Origin: CAZQSL01 sp964595945
GTDB lineage: Bacteria; UBP15; UBA6099; JAJRTR01
NCBI GenBank assembly: GCA_964595945.1
Contig: CAZQSL010000114.1
Span: forward strand, 1 to 11,191
Direction: 5' to 3'
Length of the DNA: 11,191 nt
In this document: piece after piece, positions 6,664 through 11,191 of the stretch
Numbering within the stretch: position 1 is the stretch's first letter
Layout of the letters: each line of letters starts with the position of its first letter
Made by a program: the position numbers and the translations under genes
The notes under the pieces: generated by a model
What the model was told of the DNA's origin: nothing
Database searches by the model: none
What the model saw: the letters and a program-made list of their open reading frames with translations, nothing else

Positions 6664-6719
6664 CATTACTACACACTTTGGCGATATGGAGAACAGGTAA
6701 AAAAAACCCTTCGGGGCGG

Positions 6720-6747
6720 TTGACACTAAGAGAAGTGCTGCTAAAAT
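6720..6747 (+). promoter_or_regulatory. Promoter of the tRNA-Lys/Leu/Gly cluster
   Basis: The -35 TTGACA (6720-6725) matches consensus and the -10 TAAAAT (6742-6747) matches 5 of 6, with a 16-bp spacer. Transcription should start near 6754, giving a leader of about 105 nt before tRNA-Lys. A GC-rich CCCTTCGGGG block lies immediately upstream. Confidence 0.7.
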
Positions 6748-6756
6748 ATATTAGCA
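6739..6756. promoter_or_regulatory. 18-bp near-perfect palindrome covering the tRNA -10 box
   Basis: TGCTAA (6739-6744) and TTAGCA (6751-6756) are perfect inverted arms. The 6-bp centre AATATA is itself symmetric except for one A-A position. The palindrome overlaps the -10 hexamer and the predicted start site, the classic place for a repressor operator. The symmetry is seen; the binding protein is unknown. Confidence 0.5.
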
Positions 6757-6859
6757 CAATGGATTGAGCGAGTGACTTGCCTGAAACTTGAACAACACAC
6801 CGTAAGAGTGCCGCACACCCGGTACCGTAGCACTGCGGGGCGTACATAGTAGCAAAGCC

Positions 6860-6932
6860 GGGTCGTTAGCTCAGCTGGTAGAGCAGGGGACTCTTAATCC
6901 CAAGGTCACAGGTTCGATCCCTGTACGACCCA
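6860..6932 (+). tRNA. tRNA-Lys (CTT anticodon)
   Basis: A 73-nt cloverleaf. Acceptor GGGTCGT pairs with ACGACCC; the D stem is GCTC/GAGC; the anticodon loop CTCTTAA carries CTT at 6891-6893, reading AAG; the T arm is ACAGG-TTCGATC-CCTGT. The first anticodon-stem pair is a G-A mismatch, leaving four good pairs. The sequence closely resembles known bacterial tRNA-Lys. The 3' CCA is not encoded (TCA follows the discriminator A). Confidence 0.95.
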
Positions 6933-6937
6933 TCAAT

Positions 6938-7019
6938 GGGTGAGTGGCGGAATTGGTAGACGCGCCAGACTTAGGATCTGGTGGGGCAACTCGTGAGAGT
7001 TCGAGTCTCTCCTCGCCCA
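6938..7019 (+). tRNA. tRNA-Leu (TAG anticodon)
   Basis: An 82-nt class II tRNA. Acceptor GGGTGAG pairs with CTCGCCC (one T-G pair). The anticodon stem CCAGA/TCTGG encloses loop CTTAGGA with TAG, for CUN leucine codons. There is a long variable arm (TGGGGCAACTCGT) and T arm GAGAG-TTCGAGT-CTCTC. It begins 5 bp after tRNA-Lys, so the two are surely co-transcribed. CCA is not encoded. Confidence 0.95.
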
Positions 7020-7057
7020 TACTGGCGCGAAGCCTGACAACATGAAACATGTATTAC

Positions 7058-7129
7058 GCGGGAGTAGCTCAGTGGTAGAGCACTGCCTTGCCAAGGCAGG
7101 GGTCGCGGGTTCAAATCCCGTCTCCCGCT
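7058..7129 (+). tRNA. tRNA-Gly (GCC anticodon)
   Basis: A 72-nt cloverleaf. Acceptor GCGGGAG pairs with CTCCCGC; the D stem is GCTC/GAGC; the anticodon stem CTGCC/GGCAG encloses TTGCCAA with GCC, reading GGC/GGT; the T arm is GCGGG-TTCAAAT-CCCGT. The discriminator is T. CCA is not encoded. It lies 38 bp after tRNA-Leu in the same orientation. Confidence 0.95.
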
Positions 7130-7140
7130 TTTATCTTTTA

Positions 7141-7163
7141 TTGTGGTTTTGAAACAACCACAA
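7141..7163 (+). other. 8-bp stem hairpin after the tRNA cluster
   Basis: TTGTGGTT (7141-7148) pairs perfectly with AACCACAA (7156-7163) around a 7-nt loop, 11 nt after tRNA-Gly. T-rich DNA lies before rather than after it, so it is not a standard terminator. It may protect or process the 3' end of the tRNA precursor. The rest of 7164-7350 has GC-rich dyads (CCCGGC 7196-7201 with GCCGGG 7221-7226) but no confident gene or promoter. Confidence 0.4.
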
Positions 7164-7350
7164 ACCGTATGTGGAATCGCCGGACTATCCATGACCCCGG
7201 CTCGGAAAACTGATGGATCTGCCGGGAACAGGCGTATCGCAGCCGGCTTCTTTTCATACTGACTCGCCACCTCTCGTCCGGTATTTCCTCACAAATTTCC
7301 ATTAACCATCATCCCATATGGCAAAGTCTTATTTGAGGTGCGTCTGCAAA

Positions 7351-8679
7351 ATGATCGAAGCCAATGTAACCAGAATTGACGAACAAAACGTCGAACTTTC
7401 CTTCACCGTACCAGCCGAATCCGTCGACAAGGCCTATGCGAAGGCTTATGCGCGCATTGCCGCGACTTATAAATTCGATGGTTTTCGCAAAGGCAAAGTC
7501 CCCCGCGAAATCATCAACAAAGTGATCGGCATCGAATCCATCAATGCCCAGGTCCTGCAGGATATGCTGCCAGACGCATACGACGAAGCTGTCGAAAAAA
7601 CTGACATCATCCCTGTCGCCCAGCCCGAATTCGATCCGTGGCCCACAATCACACCCGGACAGCAACTCGACGTCAAGATCAAACTCGGCGTACTGCCCGA
7701 ATTCACCGTTGCAGATTACACCACCATTCCCCTTCCCTTCGGAAAAGAAATTGAAGTCACCGAAGAAGACATCGACAACGTCGTCGAACGCATGCGTAAA
7801 TACGCCATCAAATATGACGAACTCACCGAACCACGCCCCTGTGCCGATGGCGATCTCGTGACGGCAGAAGCCGATATCTTCGAAATCAGGGAAGATGGCT
7901 CCGAAGAACTCCTCCGCGCTGTCTCACGCCCATATTCCTTCGTCATCGGCGAAGGTGAAATCCTCGAAGACATCGAAAAACAGATAGTCGGCATGTCTCT
8001 CGACGAGTCCAAATCATTTACCATCTCCTATCCTCAGGACTTCGACAACGCAATCCTCGCAGGCAAAAAAACAAAACATATCGCAACTGTCAATGAAATA
8101 CGCGCCACAAGCCGCCCCACCAACGACGAAGAGTTCCTCGCACGCATCGAAGACGGCAAATATTCGTCCATGGACGACCTCCGCACTAACGTCAAAAATC
8201 ATCTTCAGTCGCAAAAAGAGCAAGAACGGGACAACGAAGTCATCGAAGCCGTATTTTCTCACATCATGGACGGCACAGCGCTCGACATTCCCCAAACCCT
8301 GCTTGACGACGAAATCGAATACCGCCAGCGCATGCTCCAGCAAGTCGTCGAGGCACGCGGTATGACACTCGAACAACTCGCTCAAATGCGCGGCATGGAC
8401 ATCGACCAGCTCATCGAAAGCGAAAACCACCGCGCGGCCGACGAGGTCAAAAAACGTATCATCATCAATCGTATTTTCACCGACGAAAACCTCTCGATCA
8501 CAGTCGACGAATTCGAACGCTTCGTCCTCCGCTACGCTATGGACAATTACATCACCCCCGCACACCTCAAAAAAATGATGCGCGACCGCGAATTCGTTGC
8601 CATGATGCGGCAAAAAGTACGAGAGGCAAAAACAGTATCGATGCTCATGGAGCGGGTGAAATATCAGGGCGAAGCATAA
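7351..8679 (+). CDS. tig: Trigger factor, ribosome-associated chaperone and peptidyl-prolyl isomerase
   Basis: A 442-residue cytosolic chaperone that binds the ribosome at the exit tunnel and shields nascent chains. The N-terminal domain (about 1-120) carries the ribosome-docking signature GFRKGKVP at 44-51. The FKBP-type PPIase domain spans about 155-250, including a strand ending KTKHIATVNEI. The C-terminal helical arms (about 115-155 and 255-442) are rich in charged helices, with a basic, methionine-rich end. Length is close to the usual 430-450. I chose ATG 7351 because GAGGTG (7335-7340) lies 10 nt upstream and the protein then begins at the usual first strand. ATG 7318 would add 11 residues including two cysteines and lacks a ribosome-binding site. 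In many bacteria clpP and clpX follow tig; here a terminator follows and neither is in the window. Confidence 0.97.
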   Translation: MIEANVTRIDEQNVELSFTVPAESVDKAYAKAYARIAATYKFDGFRKGKVPREIINKVIGIESINAQVLQDMLPDAYDEAVEKTDIIPVAQPEFDPWPTITPGQQLDVKIKLGVLPEFTVADYTTIPLPFGKEIEVTEEDIDNVVERMRKYAIKYDELTEPRPCADGDLVTAEADIFEIREDGSEELLRAVSRPYSFVIGEGEILEDIEKQIVGMSLDESKSFTISYPQDFDNAILAGKKTKHIATVNEIRATSRPTNDEEFLARIEDGKYSSMDDLRTNVKNHLQSQKEQERDNEVIEAVFSHIMDGTALDIPQTLLDDEIEYRQRMLQQVVEARGMTLEQLAQMRGMDIDQLIESENHRAADEVKKRIIINRIFTDENLSITVDEFERFVLRYAMDNYITPAHLKKMMRDREFVAMMRQKVREAKTVSMLMERVKYQGEA

Positions 8680-8706
8680 TTCTCGCGCAGATCAACCAAT
8701 AGATTC

Positions 8707-8733
8707 AAAGGAGCCGCACAAACGGCTCCTTTT
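8707..8733 (+). terminator. Rho-independent terminator of tig
   Basis: GGAGCCG (8710-8716) and CGGCTCC (8723-8729) enclose a 6-nt loop. Flanking AAA/TTT extends the stem to 10 bp. A TTTTCATTTTA tail follows. It starts 27 nt after the tig stop codon. Confidence 0.93.
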
Positions 8734-8881
8734 CATTTTATCACTGCTTTCGGCTCAGCACAGTGGAACCAAAATCCCTCAACCCATTATACGGGTTACT
8801 ATTTGATATTCCCTACCGGAGAAAAAGGGCTCTCCGCACCTCTTCTAAAACTCTCTAAATTTGGTTATTCCCCCTGATTTA

Positions 8882-8918
8882 CCCGGCCAGTGGCGGCATT
8901 TTTCCGCCACTGGCCGGG
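8882..8918. repeat. 15-bp perfect inverted repeat with 7-nt loop
   Basis: CCCGGCCAGTGGCGG (8882-8896) and CCGCCACTGGCCGGG (8904-8918) flank the loop CATTTTT. It is far more stable than the ordinary terminators here, has no downstream T-tract, and lies about 165 bp beyond the tig terminator. Smaller dyads precede it (8781-8797, AACCC/GGGTT; 8817-8836, CGGAGA/TCTCCG). It may be a REP-like element or part of a structured RNA. Confidence 0.75.
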
Positions 8919-8956
8919 GAGAAGCGGTTAATCGACGAAAATTTTTAGGGAAGGGT

Positions 8957-8992
8957 GTGGGAAACCCCTTTTTATAAAAAGGGGTTTCCCAC
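8957..8992. repeat. Perfect 36-bp palindrome
   Basis: The half-site GTGGGAAACCCCTTTTTA (8957-8974) is followed directly by its exact reverse complement (8975-8992), so all 18 base pairs match with no spacer. As RNA it would form a long hairpin from either strand; as DNA it could extrude a cruciform or bind a dimeric protein. It lies 38 bp after the 15-bp stem hairpin. Family unknown. Confidence 0.8.
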
Positions 8993-9029
8993 TTCCATGA
9001 ACGGTTACCTCATTAATTATTCGCAACCC

Positions 9030-9057
9030 TTTACTTCCCGCCGCTCAGGACTATACT
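9030..9057 (+). promoter_or_regulatory. Candidate promoter for the helicase transcript or a small RNA
   Basis: TTTACT (9030-9035; 4 of 6) and TATACT (9052-9057; 5 of 6) are 16 bp apart. Use of this site would give the helicase mRNA a leader of roughly 325 nt. A second candidate -35 (TTGACT, 9172-9177) has no well-spaced -10. Confidence 0.4.
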
Positions 9058-9184
9058 TTAGATGTGTTGTTCGCAATTGGACAGTATGCAGGCGGACGGT
9101 TGAACGGTTTTTCAGATTTAGCAGCAAGGCGCAATGAGCGAAACATTCACTCTTTCCCACTATCTGATCTCTTGACTATCCGCA

Positions 9185-9369
9185 ACTCCGGTAACGGCAT
9201 AACAAATCCGGAGTGATTGCTGAAAGCGGATTTGCATCATAGCGATGATGCGGCACTGTGCGTGCGCGTTCGTGATAATGCCGTCTTGATCACGAAACGA
9301 CCCGCTCACGAGATCAGGCCCGGAATATGTCAAGGCCGATCCGATAATGATTGACGGGCAGAACCCGTC
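9185..9369 (+). promoter_or_regulatory. Hairpin-rich leader upstream of the DEAD-box helicase
   Basis: Five successive non-overlapping dyads occur: 9185-9191 with 9208-9214 (7 bp), 9234-9240 with 9245-9251 (7 bp, loop AGCG), 9269-9276 with 9289-9296 (8 bp), 9312-9320 with 9334-9341 (8 bp with a bulged A), and 9353-9358 with 9364-9369 (6 bp). The last ends next to the likely ribosome-binding purines (GGAAAGAAG, 9370-9378). This looks like a structured 5' untranslated region that could control the helicase by autoregulation or temperature. The rest of 8741-9389 holds the hairpin elements and candidate promoter listed separately and no convincing gene. Confidence 0.5.
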
Positions 9370-9389
9370 GGAAAGAAGTGTATCGTTAT

Positions 9390-10952
9390 ATGATGAGCTT
9401 TAAAGAAATGGCGCTCAGCGCCCCCATCCTGCAGGCACTCCAGCGCGAAGGCTACGAAAATCCCACCGACATCCAGCAGCAGGCTATCCCCCACATCCTC
9501 GCAGGAAAAGACATCCTTGGCAGCGCACGCACAGGCACCGGCAAAACGGCAGCCTTTGCCCTTCCCATACTCCAGAAACTCGCCGAAACACCACTGCCGA
9601 AAGGCAAACGGCCACTCCGGGCACTCGTGATTTCCCCAACCCGCGAACTCGCCGCGCAGATCGCCGCATGCTTCGTTGCCTACGGACGCAACATGTCACT
9701 CCGTGTCACCACTGCCTTCGGCGGCGTCAACCAAAACCCACAGGTAGCCGCACTACAGCGCGGAGTCGACATCCTCGTCGCCACTCCAGGCAGACTCCTC
9801 GATCTCACATGGCAGGGACGCATCAACTTCAGCGCTCTCGAAATGTTCGTCATCGACGAAGCCGACCTGATGCTCGACATGGGTTTTATCACCGATGTGA
9901 AACGCATCGTCGAACTCCTCCCGCGCAACCGCCAGACCCTCTTTTTCTCAGCCACCATGCCACCGGAGATCACCAGTCTCGCTGACGGCATCCTTAAAGA
10001 CCCACTCTCTATCGCGGTCGCCCCCCCCTGCTCCACTGTCGACCTCATCGACCAGTCGCTCTACCACGTCGCTGGCGGCGATAAAAAATTCCTCCTCACA
10101 TTCCTCATGGAAAACCCCGAATTCGAGCGAGTCCTCATCTTCACGCGCACCAAGGCAAGCGCTGACAAAGTCGCTCAGACCCTCGAAAAACACCGTATCC
10201 GCGTCGACTCGATCCACGGCAACAAGACGCAGAGCGCACGCCGCTTCGCCCTCGACAACTTCAAACGTGGCCGCATCCGCGCCCTCGTCGCTACAGACAT
10301 CGCCGCCCGCGGCATCGATGTCGACCATGTCACCCATGTCATCAACTATGATCTCCCCAACGAACCCGAAAACTATGTCCATCGCATCGGACGCACGGCC
10401 CGCGCCGGCGCTTCCGGCATCGCAATCTCCTTCTGCGACGTTTCCGAAAAAAACTATCTCTTCGCTATCGAACGACTCCTCAAAACAAAAATCAGATTCG
10501 AAGAGGGCCACCCTTACGAACAACCGGCAAGCCTCTATGTCCAGAAATCTTCTGGCAATCAGGGAAAACAGTTCAAAAAACGGGGGGGGGCACCTTACGG
10601 CTCAAAATCATTCGGCGGCAGCAGCTACGGTTGTGGCACGAGAACTGAACGCCCCGGCGGTTATGGCCAACGGACCGAAGGCACCGGAGCTTATGGCAAA
10701 AAAACAGAAGTTGCAAATAAACATGCAAATTCTACGAAAACCGCTGAAAGCAACACGGGCGTATACAGCACTCAAAAAACTGCCAGCGCCACAGTATCCC
10801 GCACTGACAGCCGGCCCGGAGGGGGAACACCCAAGAAGGGTTTCAACCAGTCCGGGAAATCCGGCCGCAACCCTTTCAGCGACAATCAGCGGCCACGCAG
10901 GTCCGCCACCGCTCCTTCGGGCAATGCTCCGCAGCAGCACAAGCCTGCTTGA
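9390..10952 (+). CDS. rhlE: ATP-dependent DEAD-box RNA helicase, RhlE-type
   Basis: A 520-residue RNA-remodelling ATPase of the kind used in ribosome assembly, RNA decay and cold adaptation. All core motifs are present: the Q motif (F4 through P25-T-D-I-Q29), Walker A ARTGTGKT at 46-53, PTRELA 83-88, GG 111-112, TPGR 132-135, DEAD 156-159, SAT 187-189, FTRTK 251-255, VATDIAARGID 300-310 and HRIGRTARAG 331-340. Sequence details such as FGGVNQNPQ, VLIFTRTK and IHGNKTQ match RhlE best. Residues from about 388 form a disordered, basic, Gly/Ser/Thr-rich tail with YGxxTE-like units (413-440), probably for RNA or protein contacts. The start is uncertain between 9390 and adjacent ATG 9393; TTG 9351 is in frame but would run through the hairpin just before the gene. 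A G9 tract lies at the core/tail junction. A terminator follows, so it is probably a single-gene unit. Confidence 0.95.
   Translation: MMSFKEMALSAPILQALQREGYENPTDIQQQAIPHILAGKDILGSARTGTGKTAAFALPILQKLAETPLPKGKRPLRALVISPTRELAAQIAACFVAYGRNMSLRVTTAFGGVNQNPQVAALQRGVDILVATPGRLLDLTWQGRINFSALEMFVIDEADLMLDMGFITDVKRIVELLPRNRQTLFFSATMPPEITSLADGILKDPLSIAVAPPCSTVDLIDQSLYHVAGGDKKFLLTFLMENPEFERVLIFTRTKASADKVAQTLEKHRIRVDSIHGNKTQSARRFALDNFKRGRIRALVATDIAARGIDVDHVTHVINYDLPNEPENYVHRIGRTARAGASGIAISFCDVSEKNYLFAIERLLKTKIRFEEGHPYEQPASLYVQKSSGNQGKQFKKRGGAPYGSKSFGGSSYGCGTRTERPGGYGQRTEGTGAYGKKTEVANKHANSTKTAESNTGVYSTQKTASATVSRTDSRPGGGTPKKGFNQSGKSGRNPFSDNQRPRRSATAPSGNAPQQHKPA
10582..10590 (+). repeat. G9 homopolymer inside the helicase gene
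   Basis: Nine consecutive G encode part of R398-G-G-A at the start of the low-complexity tail. Loss of one G would shift translation into the +1 frame, which stays open to 11037 and gives an alternative basic, Ala-rich tail. It may be a slippage site or a sequencing-error hotspot. Confidence 0.85.
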
Positions 10953-10987
10953 TCATAGCCATGCCAGATATGCTACAGGATTTCATG

Positions 10988-11013
10988 GGGGCACTCTCAA
11001 AGTGCCCCTTTTT
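10988..11013 (+). terminator. Rho-independent terminator of the helicase gene
   Basis: GGGGCACT (10988-10995) and AGTGCCCC (11001-11008) enclose a 5-nt loop and are followed by five T. It starts 35 nt after the stop codon. Confidence 0.92.
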
Positions 11014-11191
11014 CGTTGCCCGGATATTGAACCCTAATTATCTATTATTCCCCTGAATAAATGAACTATTGTTTGAATTTGCCCGTGATTATACTGAATA
11101 TCAATGTTAATTCCCTATCGCGGCTCGCAGCACGATGTAGCAGTAACTTTGAGAAACCCTTAGGGCTTGTCACAATATAACCTTAGCATCT
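11014..11191. other. Right-edge intergenic region, possible promoter at the edge
   Basis: No coding sequence is seen. Near the edge, AACCCTTAGGG (11155-11165) is followed by TTGTCA (11167-11172), a good -35 candidate whose -10 would fall at or past the window end. The arrangement resembles the tRNA promoter (AACCCTTCGGG then TTGACA), which suggests a plus-strand transcript starting just beyond the window. Confidence 0.35.

Noticed and set aside
6701..6716. CCC-TTCG-GGG hairpin beside an A8 run, resembling a minus-strand terminator
   Set aside because: The stem is only 3 bp, and no minus-strand gene would end there, since tRNAs on the opposite strand lie beyond it.
6971..7270. 99-codon minus-strand reading frame containing GRRDLNPRPLPWQGSALPLSYSR-like text
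   Set aside because: It lies antisense to the tRNA-Leu and tRNA-Gly genes. This peptide is a familiar artefact of translating the complement of tRNA genes in many genomes.
8955..9137. 60-codon plus-strand frame starting in the 36-bp palindrome
   Set aside because: Its first part is translated palindrome, there is no ribosome-binding site, and it covers the candidate promoter; composition does not look like a real protein.
8740..9140. Possible insertion sequence or MITE around the two large inverted repeats
   Set aside because: The two inverted repeats differ from each other, no target-site duplication is visible, and there is no transposase.
10267..11037. 256-codon plus-strand frame overlapping the helicase 3' half
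   Set aside because: It overlaps the conserved helicase motifs in another frame and runs through the terminator. It is kept only as the possible frame-shifted tail after the G9 tract, not as a gene.
8864..11060. Similar TTATTCCCC(C)TGA words at about 8865 and 11045, after tig and after the helicase
   Set aside because: Only about 11 bp match with an indel; too short to call a repeat family from two copies.

Overview
The window reads as chromosomal DNA of a Gram-negative (diderm) bacterium. It carries a lipobox lipoprotein, a probable outer-membrane beta-barrel, Shine-Dalgarno sites, sigma70-type promoters, trigger factor, a RhlE-type DEAD-box helicase, and an HU protein with a lysine/alanine/proline tail. 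None of the three tRNA genes encodes its 3' CCA. I cannot place the phylum from this sequence. Nothing marks a mobile element, prophage or CRISPR array.

Layout, left half. Positions 1-589 (minus) hold the 5' part of an unrecognised gene cut by the window edge, with a dyad just upstream of its ribosome-binding site. An HU gene (827-1237, plus) follows and ends in a hairpin terminator. An SDR oxidoreductase (1333-2145, plus) converges on a class I methyltransferase (2148-2987, minus), with 2 bp between their stop codons. Two minus-strand genes for exported proteins follow. One is an 812-residue papain-family (C1A) lipoprotein with six Cys4 repeats (3110-5548). The other, upstream of it, is a probable beta-barrel protein (5664-6506).

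Layout, right half. Divergent from the barrel gene is a tRNA-Lys/Leu/Gly cluster (6860-7129), driven by a good promoter whose -10 box sits inside a near-perfect palindrome. Trigger factor (7351-8679) ends in a hairpin terminator. The next ~700 bp has no convincing gene. It holds a 15-bp stem hairpin, a perfect 36-bp palindrome, a candidate promoter and five consecutive dyads leading into the DEAD-box helicase (9390-10952), which also ends in a terminator. The last ~180 bp shows no coding sequence.

Functional themes: HU organises the nucleoid; trigger factor, tRNAs and the RNA helicase serve translation and RNA handling; the lipoprotein protease and barrel protein belong to the envelope. There is no obvious single operon or defence system. 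The most unusual items are the six-repeat Cys4 protease lipoprotein, the structured region between trigger factor and the helicase, the palindrome over the tRNA promoter, and a G9 tract at the helicase core/tail boundary.
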